A stretch of 8,616 nucleotides of DNA from Holosporales bacterium (GTDB lineage: Bacteria; Pseudomonadota; Alphaproteobacteria; UBA3830; JAIRMZ01). The notes below the pieces were generated by a model. That model searched no databases and was not told the origin of the DNA. It saw only the letters and a program-made list of their open reading frames with translations. The translations under genes were made by a program, and so were the position numbers. The stretch's first letter is position 1. Every line of letters starts with the position of its first letter. The stretch covers positions 1 to 8,616 of the forward strand of contig JAIRMZ010000047.1 of NCBI GenBank assembly GCA_031258355.1, given 5' to 3'. Below, one piece after another: positions 1 to 6,065 of the stretch.

Positions 1-2307
1 CCTGCTGCGATGCGTTATACCGAGGCCCGTCTCTCCAAGATTGCGCATGCGCTTCTCGACGAATTAGACTTTGATACCGTCGATTTCAGCCCCAATTATG
101 ACAATTCTGTTCTAGAACCTCGTCTTCTTCCCGCGCGTTTTCCTAACCTTCTCGTTAATGGCGCTAACGGTATTGCGGTGGGAATGGCGACCAATATCCC
201 AACCCATAATCTGGGAGAAGTCATTGCCGCTTGTCGGGCGCTTTTGGAAAATCCGGGTCTTTCTTTAGGAGAGCTTTTAAGTTTTATCCAAGGTCCGGAC
301 TTTCCCACAGGGGGGCAAATCCTCGGACGTCGCGGCATTGAAGAAGCTTATAAAACAGGACGTGGGTCCATCCTAGTTCGCGCGCGAACAAATATCGAGG
401 AAATCCGTAAAGATCGCTGGGCCATCGTGGTGACAGAGATTCCATATCAAGTCAATAAAGCCCGTCTTGTTGAGAAGATAGCCTCTCTTGTTCAAGACAA
501 AACCATTGAAGGAATCTCAGACCTTCGTGACGAATCTGATCGTGATGGAATCCGCGTTGTTATTGAGCTCAAGCGAGAGGCGGCACCAGACGTTATTCTG
601 AATCAACTTCTGCGACATACCGCTCTTCAGGTCAGTTTTGGCATGAATATGTTGGCCCTGGATCATGGCCGGCCACGTCTCATGCCTCTCAAAGACATTC
701 TCGAAATTTTCCTTCTTTTCCGTCGCGAAGTAGTTCTCCGCCGAACACGATTCGAACTCAAAAAGATGCGCGATCGGGGGCATATCCTTGTGGGATTGGT
801 GATGGCCATCGATCATATCGATGAGGTCATCGCTCTCATTCGATCTAGCGCAGATACAGCAACAGCCAAACAAGCCCTTTTGGCGCGGTCTTGGCCAGCG
901 GGAGGGACTGCGCCCCTCATTGTACTCATTGATGATCCGCAAAGTGTCGTGATTGAAGGGCAATGTCGCCTGACCGAGACACAAGCGCAAGCGATCCTGG
1001 ACTTAAAACTGCAGCGCTTGACAGGGCTAGAGCGCGCCAAGGTCGTGCAAGAGATCGAGGCCCTTTCGAAGAGTATTCAGGACCTGCTGGATATCTTACG
1101 CTCTCCAGAGCGCGTCACACATATCATCGATACAGACCTGGCGCATCTACAAGAAGAATTCCCTACACCACGCAAAACCGAGATCACAGGAAACATCCAA
1201 GTAATCGAGGATGAAGACCTCATTCAGCACGAAAGTATGGTTATCACCGTTAGTCACCAGGGATATATCAAACGTGTTCCTTCTGCAAATTACCGTCTCC
1301 AGCGGCGTGGAGGGAAAGGCCGCACGGGCATGACGACGAAGGAGGAGGATTTTGTCCACGACCTCTTTGTCGCAGACACACATACCCCTATCCTGTTCTT
1401 CTCCACAATCGGCAGGGTCTACCAAACAAAAGTCCATCGTTTGCCAATAGGAACACCGCAATCGCGTGGCAAGGCCGTCATTAACCTTCTTCCTGTGACA
1501 CAAAGAGAGACAATTGCGACAGTTCTCCCTCTTTTGGGAGAGTCAACAGAGTGGGAACAGCAAAGTATTGTCTTTGCTACTTCTCACGGAACGGTTCGCC
1601 GCAACAACTTGAGCGATTTTCTTAATATTAAGTCCAATGGCAAGATCGCCATGAAGTTGGAGGAAGAGGAAAAGTTGATTGCCGTTTCTGTGTGCAGACC
1701 TGATGATGAAATTCTCCTTGCCACACGCTCAGGGAAATGTGTTCGCTTCCCAGTAGAAACCCTTCGGGTCTTCTCAGGACATACTTCTACTGGTGTGCGT
1801 GGGGTGCGCCTTTCTTCTGGAGATTCCGTGATCTCTATGGCTGTTCTGCATCCAGGACAAGCTACGCCAGAGGAACGAGAAGCCTACGTACGGTATGCCA
1901 ATTGGCAGCGGCGTACCCCAGAAGAGGATTTATTCGTGGAGCGTTTTGATACCTCTCTTCCTCCCGAAAAGATCGAGAAAATGGCGGCTTCAGAGCAAAT
2001 GATCTTGACGATCACAGAACGTGGATATGGGAAACGCACTTCTTCTTACGCTTACCGAACAACAGGCAGAGGGGCACAAGGTGTGAAAAATATCGAAGTC
2101 AGCGTTAAAAATGGAGAAGCTGTCGCGGTTTTTCCTGTTGAGGAGACCGATGAAGTGATGTTGGTGACGGATAAAGGACAGCTTATCCGCTGTGCCGTAT
2201 CAGAGATTCGCATCACGGGTCGCGCAACGCAAGGTGTGATCCTTTTCCGTATCGATTCAGATGAAAAAGTCGTCTCTGCTGTACGCCTCTTTGAGGAGGA
2301 AATGTGA
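1..2307 (+). CDS. gyrA: DNA gyrase subunit A, 5' end outside the window
   Basis: GyrA is the DNA-cleaving and rejoining subunit of gyrase, which introduces negative supercoils with GyrB in the cytoplasm. The reading frame is open from base 1 (Pro-Ala-Ala-Met-Arg-Tyr), and the catalytic tyrosine of the AAMRYTE motif (Tyr122 in E. coli) is encoded at 16-18. About 115 N-terminal residues, including the quinolone-resistance region, are therefore missing. Visible landmarks are PNLLVNG and GIAVGMATNIP in the cleavage domain, PYQVNKARL, the QAQAILDLKLQRLTGLE segment, and the GyrA box QRRGGKG at 1300-1320 that marks DNA wrapping by the C-terminal domain. An insertion of about 50 residues (about 1849-2000) relative to E. 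coli, followed by GYGKRTSSY, is typical of alphaproteobacterial GyrA. The protein ends in a short LFEEEM and lacks the long acidic tail of E. coli. Its stop overlaps the next gene's start. Confidence 0.98.
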   Translation, partial: PAAMRYTEARLSKIAHALLDELDFDTVDFSPNYDNSVLEPRLLPARFPNLLVNGANGIAVGMATNIPTHNLGEVIAACRALLENPGLSLGELLSFIQGPDFPTGGQILGRRGIEEAYKTGRGSILVRARTNIEEIRKDRWAIVVTEIPYQVNKARLVEKIASLVQDKTIEGISDLRDESDRDGIRVVIELKREAAPDVILNQLLRHTALQVSFGMNMLALDHGRPRLMPLKDILEIFLLFRREVVLRRTRFELKKMRDRGHILVGLVMAIDHIDEVIALIRSSADTATAKQALLARSWPAGGTAPLIVLIDDPQSVVIEGQCRLTETQAQAILDLKLQRLTGLERAKVVQEIEALSKSIQDLLDILRSPERVTHIIDTDLAHLQEEFPTPRKTEITGNIQVIEDEDLIQHESMVITVSHQGYIKRVPSANYRLQRRGGKGRTGMTTKEEDFVHDLFVADTHTPILFFSTIGRVYQTKVHRLPIGTPQSRGKAVINLLPVTQRETIATVLPLLGESTEWEQQSIVFATSHGTVRRNNLSDFLNIKSNGKIAMKLEEEEKLIAVSVCRPDDEILLATRSGKCVRFPVETLRVFSGHTSTGVRGVRLSSGDSVISMAVLHPGQATPEEREAYVRYANWQRRTPEEDLFVERFDTSLPPEKIEKMAASEQMILTITERGYGKRTSSYAYRTTGRGAQGVKNIEVSVKNGEAVAVFPVEETDEVMLVTDKGQLIRCAVSEIRITGRATQGVILFRIDSDEKVVSAVRLFEEEM
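2294..2299 (+). promoter_or_regulatory. Shine-Dalgarno site inside the end of gyrA
   Basis: AGGAGG lies in the last glutamate codons of gyrA, four bases before the GTG at 2304. It supports GTG as the start of the first GT11-like gene, because no ATG in that frame is near. The GTGA overlap of start and stop suggests translational coupling to gyrA. Confidence 0.65.
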
Positions 2308-3275
2308 GAAAAAAACGCCTTCGGAATTTCGTCCTTCTTGTTGCTCTTTCCCTTTCTGTAGGCATTTATTTTTATTTCTCTCGTCTTGTTGTTGTCTTGA
2401 TCGAGGGCGGCCTTGCCTCTCAGATGTATCAATACATCATTGGGCAACACATGAAGGATCTGGGCTATACGGTAAAGTACGATCTCCGCTTTTATGAACA
2501 CAGGAAACGTGATTGTTGCAATGAATCTGCGCGTAATTTTGAACTGCTCAAGGCGTTTCCTTACTTAGAAATTCCGCGTGCTAACTTACTGGAGCGCAAA
2601 ATCACAAAGATCTTGTTTCCCTTTAAAGACACAACACCTAACCGCTTCGCTTACCTAAAAACGCGCCCTCCTGTCTACTTGGGGAATTATTACTACAACG
2701 CAGATTTAAAGGGTTCAGCCTTTATAAAAGATCCTCTTTGCTATGAAAAAGCCCCTTATGACAAGTACTTCCATTTCGATGAAGCAACTCTTGACGCCAA
2801 AAACAAAGAAATCCTGCACCACATTCGTCGGGAGCCCATGCCTATTTGTGTCCATGTTCGCCTGGGAGATTATAATGGGGGACGGGGGAAGCCGATTAAA
2901 CGGGACTATGTCGCTTATTTTGCGCGTGCGATCGCTTTCATACAGAGAAAATTTCCTAACGCTCGTTTTTTCTTTTTCTCTGAAGAGTCAGAGGCCGTGC
3001 GACAGAGTATCCTTCCTCAGCTACCAGAAGGATGGTATGAGATCGTTGATGTGAATAAATCCGATGAAGCTTATAAAGATCTGTTTCTCTGCTCAGCGTG
3101 CAAGCATCAGATCATGAGCATCGGAGCCTGGCGAGGGCCAGCCCATGTCCTCAATTCTTATGCAGGGAAGATACTGATTACTCCGGAGAATATTGACCAA
3201 TGGATCACGCAAGAAGAGAAAACTCAGTCCAGCCTTCCCCTCAAAGAAAGCGATAGAAATGATCTCATTAAATAG
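2304..3275 (+). CDS. Membrane-anchored GT11-like glycosyltransferase, copy 1
   Basis: This is a probable glycosyltransferase related to GT11 alpha-1,2-fucosyltransferases, which move fucose from GDP-fucose to a sugar acceptor. The 323-residue protein starts at GTG 2304, overlapping the gyrA stop. Residues 2-7 are basic and about 8-26 form one hydrophobic segment, a likely signal anchor. The GT11 amino-terminal signature follows directly (GGLASQMYQY, 35-44, against the usual GGLGNQMFQY). HVRLGDY at 184-190 matches the donor-binding HxRxGD motif, FFFFSEE (222-228) stands where FSDD is usual, and CSACKHQI (263-270) matches the LCKH segment. The usual NSTFSWW stretch is replaced, at equal length, by SIGAWRGPAH (272-281). 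It is followed 15 bases later by a paralogue. GT11-like membership is fairly secure; fucose as the donor and the acceptor are inference, and the altered motif may mean another specificity. Confidence 0.8.
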   Translation: MRKKRLRNFVLLVALSLSVGIYFYFSRLVVVLIEGGLASQMYQYIIGQHMKDLGYTVKYDLRFYEHRKRDCCNESARNFELLKAFPYLEIPRANLLERKITKILFPFKDTTPNRFAYLKTRPPVYLGNYYYNADLKGSAFIKDPLCYEKAPYDKYFHFDEATLDAKNKEILHHIRREPMPICVHVRLGDYNGGRGKPIKRDYVAYFARAIAFIQRKFPNARFFFFSEESEAVRQSILPQLPEGWYEIVDVNKSDEAYKDLFLCSACKHQIMSIGAWRGPAHVLNSYAGKILITPENIDQWITQEEKTQSSLPLKESDRNDLIK

Positions 3276-4232
3276 CAAGGAAGAAGCGTAATGTCAATTT
3301 CTAGAAGAGGAATGAAGAAAAAATATTTCCGAGATGTTGTTCTCTTTATTACTTTTCTCTTGACTATTATTAATACGTACTGTCATTTTGCCAGTCTTGT
3401 TGTTGTCTCGATCGATGGTGGCATAACTTCTCAGATGTATCAATACATCATTGGGCAACACATGAAGGATCTAGGCTATACAGTAAAATACGATCTTCGC
3501 TTTTACGAAAAAGGGACGCGGGACAATTATGACGAATTTTCACGTAACTTCGAATTATTGAAGGCATTTCCTTATTTGCATGTTCCTCGCGTCAGCTACT
3601 TAGAACATAGGTTGATGAAGAGTTTATTTTATTACAAAAACGCAACATCTAACCGCTTTGATTACCTGAAAGCACGCCCCCCTGTCTACTTGGGTGGCTA
3701 CCAGTACAATGTGGATATAGGAGGAGATGACTCTATAAGTGATCTTCTTTGTTATGAAAGAGCCCCTTATAACAAGTACTTCCATTTCGATGAGTCAATT
3801 CTTGACGCAAAGAATAAGAAAATTCTGGAGAGAATTCGCCAAGAACCTATGCCTATTTGTGTTCATGTCCGCTTAGGGGATCGTAACGGAGGAAAGAGAA
3901 AACCTATAAAATACGAGCATATCGCTTATTTTGCGCGTGCGATCGCTTTCATGCAGAGAAAATTTCCTAACGCCTACTTCTTCTTTTTTTCAGAAGAACC
4001 AGAAACTGTGCGACAAAACATCCTCCCGCAATTACCAGAAGGACGATATGAAATCGTCGATGTGAATAAATCCGATGAAGCTTATAAAGACTTGTTCCTC
4101 TGCTCAGCGTGCAAGCATCAAATCATGAGCATCGGAACCTGGCGAGGGCCAGCCCATGTCCTCAATTCTTACGCAGGAAAAATGCTGATTACTCCGGAGA
4201 ATATTGACCAATGGATCGCGCAAGAAGAAAAA
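2385..4232 (+). repeat. Tandem gene duplication (two 837-base direct copies)
   Basis: Bases 2385-3221 and 3396-4232 align codon for codon with no insertion or deletion. Identity is uneven. A 44-base block is perfectly shared (2418-2461 and 3429-3472), and the last 186 bases differ at 13 positions by hand count (3036-3221 against the matching end of copy 2). The middle third is far more diverged. The N-terminal anchors keep their character but not their sequence. Confidence 0.9.
3277..3283 (+). promoter_or_regulatory. Ribosome binding site of GT11-like copy 2
   Basis: AAGGAAG lies seven bases before ATG 3291 and favours that start. A second in-frame ATG at 3312 aligns better with the first residue of copy 1, but its purine-rich stretch (AGAGG, 3306-3310) ends only one base before it. 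Confidence 0.5.
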
Positions 4233-4241
4233 GTATCCTAA
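3291..4241 (+). CDS. Membrane-anchored GT11-like glycosyltransferase, copy 2
   Basis: This is the tandem paralogue of the preceding gene, 316 residues from ATG 3291, or 309 from ATG 3312. It has the same layout: a basic N-terminus, a hydrophobic anchor at about 15-34, GGITSQMYQY at 43-52, HVRLGDR at 192-198, FFFFSEE at 230-236, CSACKHQI at 271-278 and SIGTWRGPAH at 280-289. By hand count about 216 of 279 residues match copy 1 without a gap. Differences cluster in the middle (residues 75-185), while the last 62 aligned residues differ at only three positions. Both reading frames are intact with motifs preserved, so both copies are probably functional. The variable middle may set acceptor choice, which is inference. 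The C-terminus is shorter than copy 1 by the basic/polar tail. No promoter is evident in the 15-base gap, so the pair is probably cotranscribed. Confidence 0.8.
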   Translation: MSISRRGMKKKYFRDVVLFITFLLTIINTYCHFASLVVVSIDGGITSQMYQYIIGQHMKDLGYTVKYDLRFYEKGTRDNYDEFSRNFELLKAFPYLHVPRVSYLEHRLMKSLFYYKNATSNRFDYLKARPPVYLGGYQYNVDIGGDDSISDLLCYERAPYNKYFHFDESILDAKNKKILERIRQEPMPICVHVRLGDRNGGKRKPIKYEHIAYFARAIAFMQRKFPNAYFFFFSEEPETVRQNILPQLPEGRYEIVDVNKSDEAYKDLFLCSACKHQIMSIGTWRGPAHVLNSYAGKMLITPENIDQWIAQEEKVS

Positions 4242-4256
4242 GAATGACTTGCCGCG

Positions 4257-4309
4257 CTTTCCTCCCCGAGAAAGAATGTGGTATAAAAGAACTTTGTTAG
4301 GGAGGAAAG
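4257..4309 (+). promoter_or_regulatory. Inverted repeat able to mask the rpsU ribosome binding region
   Basis: CTTTCCTCCC (4257-4266) is perfectly complementary to GGGAGGAAAG (4300-4309), with 33 bases between. The left arm contains CCTCC, the anti-Shine-Dalgarno core, and the right arm covers the purine-rich region before the rpsU start. No run of T follows, so it does not look like an intrinsic terminator. The pairing is visible in the sequence; a regulatory role is inference. Confidence 0.45.
4279..4287 (+). promoter_or_regulatory. Candidate rpsU promoter (extended -10)
   Basis: TGG followed by TATAAA fits an extended -10 element (TGnTATAAT with one mismatch in the hexamer). A poor -35 candidate (TTCCTC, 4259-4264) lies 17 bases upstream. 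Transcription would start near 4293-4295, giving a leader of about 24 bases that keeps the ribosome site but omits the left arm of the nearby inverted repeat. Confidence 0.5.
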
Positions 4310-4317
4310 AGGACGTC

Positions 4318-4521
4318 GTGCAGATCTTTGTCCGGGATAATAATGTCGAGCAAGCGTTGCGGACGCTGAAAAAAGAGATGCAACGAGAAGGGATTTTCCG
4401 AGAGATTAAGTTACGTCGGTATTTTGAGAAGCCCTCCGAACGTCGTGTCCGAGAGCAGGCGGAGTCTCGGAGACGCATACGTAAATTTGCACGTAAGCGT
4501 TTAGAGATCCTCGGTTTTTAG
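4318..4521 (+). CDS. rpsU: 30S ribosomal protein bS21
   Basis: bS21 is a small basic protein of the 30S platform, near the 3' end of 16S rRNA, that helps mRNA engagement during initiation. The 67-residue product begins MQIFVRDNNVEQAL and contains KKEMQREGIF and LRRYFEKPSERR, then an Arg/Lys-rich helix ending RKRLEILGF; length and motifs match the family. The frame is open further upstream, but homology starts at GTG 4318, which has AGAGG five bases before it (4308-4312) and GGAGG at 4301-4305. It lies 76 bases after the GT11-like pair and appears to have its own promoter. The overlapping inverted repeat may reduce translation from read-through transcripts. Confidence 0.96.
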   Translation: MQIFVRDNNVEQALRTLKKEMQREGIFREIKLRRYFEKPSERRVREQAESRRRIRKFARKRLEILGF

Positions 4522-4764
4522 TCTCTTCTCTTCCTTCGTTCAAATTGAACATAAAGGCGGGGGATTCTCTGTCTGTGATGTGGCATCCAATATCATCATA
4601 AAAATTATCCGTGAGGCGTGCTCGAGAGCATTCAAGCGAGAATTTTTGTATAAAGAAGAGGGAAAATAAGGCTTACGTAGATCCGGAACGATGAAATCTC
4701 CTTGGTCTCTGTGATGGGTGTTTGCTAAAAGAAAGGGGCCTATGAAGGGCATCAAGAAAAAGTG
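4522..4764. other. Intergenic spacer without a clear gene
   Basis: These 243 bases hold no convincing protein gene, tRNA or terminator. I see a 13-base palindrome at 4538-4550, an isolated -10-like TATAAA at 4649-4654 without a credible -35, a second weak promoter-like pair (TTGGTC at 4703-4708, TGCTAAAAG at 4723-4731), and several very short reading frames near the end, the best being 4742-4765. The promoter of the downstream three-gene unit should lie here, but I cannot place it. Confidence 0.5.
4538..4550. promoter_or_regulatory. 13-base palindrome after rpsU, possible operator
   Basis: GTTCAAATTGAAC is perfectly symmetrical about its central base (4544). It lies 16 bases after the rpsU stop. 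No poly-T follows, so it is not an intrinsic terminator, and it does not match the GTTC direct-repeat LexA box of alphaproteobacteria. It could bind a dimeric regulator, but the binding protein is unknown. Confidence 0.25.
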
Positions 4765-4765
4765 A
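4742..4765 (+). CDS. Possible seven-codon leader peptide
   Basis: ATG 4742 opens a frame encoding MKGIKKK and stops at TGA 4763-4765, which overlaps the ATG of the next gene as TGATG. The sequence GAAAGGGG (4731-4738) places a good ribosome site about five bases before this ATG, whereas the downstream ATG 4765 has no good site of its own. This is the arrangement expected for translational coupling through a leader peptide. The frame is so short that chance is a real alternative. Confidence 0.25.
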   Translation: MKGIKKK

Positions 4766-6042
4766 TGAAGACCTTTTTTTTCGGAATCGCGTTTCTCTTG
4801 GCTCTAGTAAGTTATGACGTACAAGCGGGTACTCCAGAGAAGACCCCCCCTCCTGCACCGGCGCCTTCGGCAGGATTGGCAAAAACGCGGATGGAATTGG
4901 ATCGCAATCGTCGGGGAGATACCATTACACTTGGGAATCTACTCTTTGAAAATCGGTATAATAACAGGCAAATCGCTATCTTTGGCACGGAGTTCCTCCG
5001 CTTCGGCTGGCGGATGGAACGTCTTTTTCGTCTTGACGAATTTCAGGAGAGATGGGGATGGCGTGCGATCCTTTGTTGGTTCGATGTCAAATTTGAGACG
5101 GCTTATCACGAAATAGGGCATGGTTTGCGCGCAAGGGCTTTTGGTCATCAATACCAACTGGTACCCGATAAAAGCGTTGGTGGAGCTTTCAAGAAAGAAG
5201 AACGTTTCTTTAAATTCTATATCGACAAAGTGCTCGGCGCTGCCCGTGCCACTTGTCGATACGATGACAATTTTACGAAAGAGAGTGAGAGCCCCATTCT
5301 TTCATCGAAAAAATACTGCATTGTCTTTGCGGGTGGCGTCAACAACAACACATACTTTGCAGAAAGAATATGTGAAGACATCTATCGGCACAAAGACCTT
5401 TATTTTATGCAAGGGTTTAGTTATCTGCATAATCGACTTTACCTGCCGATTTATGCACTTCACGCAAGAAAGAAAGACAAAGATCCTTATGACGTCGCTC
5501 TCTGTTGGGACAGTTTGGGCATCCCTGCCAAAAAGAAAGATATGGTCTCTGCTGGATTCCTGTCTTTCTTCCTCAGCGGAACGACCTATTACATTCTTTA
5601 TGCAGCGAGACATGCGTTATGGGGATCGGGTCCGGATCCCACTCCTCCGACAATTTGTGGGTTCCGCGTTCCTGATGTTTTTTCGTATATCACATCAAAA
5701 GGGGTTTCTTATCGAATCACAAGCACGTACACGATCTTAGAAGGGATGGCCTTTCATTTTGGGGCAGAACGCGTCATGCACGGAAAGACGGCGACAGAAT
5801 TCCATGTTGGTCTTCAGCAAACTGTTACGCCTTGGTATGGTTTTTCTTACGAAGGGATGATGACTTTTGGAGAAGGCGTCAACCTCGAAGGCTCTGTGCA
5901 TATCCCTATCTATGATTTTCTGTATGTCAATATTAGCGGAGTCTTGTACACGGATACGAGTCTTTTGGGAGAGCGGCATTCACGTAATCTAAGAAGAGAT
6001 CATACCGTCTTTTGGTTTTTCTCAGTATCTTCTCGATACTGA
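4765..6042 (+). CDS. Exported protein of unknown function with an M50-like HEIGH motif and beta-rich C-terminus
   Basis: I do not recognise this 425-residue protein as a named family. Residues 1-21 form a signal peptide ending VQA, probably cut before Gly22, followed by a proline-rich linker (24-35). HEIGHGLRARAFG at 115-127 fits the HExGHxxxARxxG pattern of site-2 (M50) metalloproteases. AGGVNNNTYFA (189-199) resembles the M50 AGPxxNxxxA segment, and NRLYLPIYAL (223-232) the NxxPxPxL segment, but the LDG aspartate is not clearly present. Residues 260-281 are hydrophobic. From about 313 to the C-terminal tyrosine (ending FWFFSVSSRY), alternating hydrophobic and polar residues suggest antiparallel beta strands and possibly an outer-membrane barrel. 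ATG 4765 is preferred; GTG 4762 directly before is possible. The next gene starts 23 bases downstream. Zinc protease activity and location are inference. Confidence 0.75.
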   Translation: MKTFFFGIAFLLALVSYDVQAGTPEKTPPPAPAPSAGLAKTRMELDRNRRGDTITLGNLLFENRYNNRQIAIFGTEFLRFGWRMERLFRLDEFQERWGWRAILCWFDVKFETAYHEIGHGLRARAFGHQYQLVPDKSVGGAFKKEERFFKFYIDKVLGAARATCRYDDNFTKESESPILSSKKYCIVFAGGVNNNTYFAERICEDIYRHKDLYFMQGFSYLHNRLYLPIYALHARKKDKDPYDVALCWDSLGIPAKKKDMVSAGFLSFFLSGTTYYILYAARHALWGSGPDPTPPTICGFRVPDVFSYITSKGVSYRITSTYTILEGMAFHFGAERVMHGKTATEFHVGLQQTVTPWYGFSYEGMMTFGEGVNLEGSVHIPIYDFLYVNISGVLYTDTSLLGERHSRNLRRDHTVFWFFSVSSRY

Positions 6043-6065
6043 TTGTGTGGAGATCTCCGTATCCT

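Noticed and set aside
517..990. 157-codon reading frame on the - strand inside gyrA
   Set aside because: It lies wholly within the well-conserved GyrA coding sequence, has no recognisable motif and reads like low-complexity shadow sequence.
2052..2501. 149-codon - strand reading frame across the gyrA/GT boundary
   Set aside because: It is antisense to two supported genes, with no family resemblance and no ribosome site that I can see.
2304..4241. The duplicated GT genes as an assembly error
   Set aside because: The copies differ at about 23% of residues, including different anchors and tails, so they are genuine paralogues.
4204..4317. N-terminal extension of rpsU by 38 codons
   Set aside because: Homology to S21 begins at GTG 4318 with a suitable ribosome site, and the extension would overlap the upstream gene.
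4620..4647. Possible terminator: GCTC/GAGC inverted repeat followed by a short T run
   Set aside because: The stem is four to five bases with a two-base loop, and the T run is separated from it by a further 13 bases, so it is not a credible intrinsic terminator.
5120..5740. 206-codon + strand frame inside the exported HEIGH protein gene
   Set aside because: It overlaps the frame that has a signal peptide, metal motif and coherent C-terminus; its own product shows no domain pattern.
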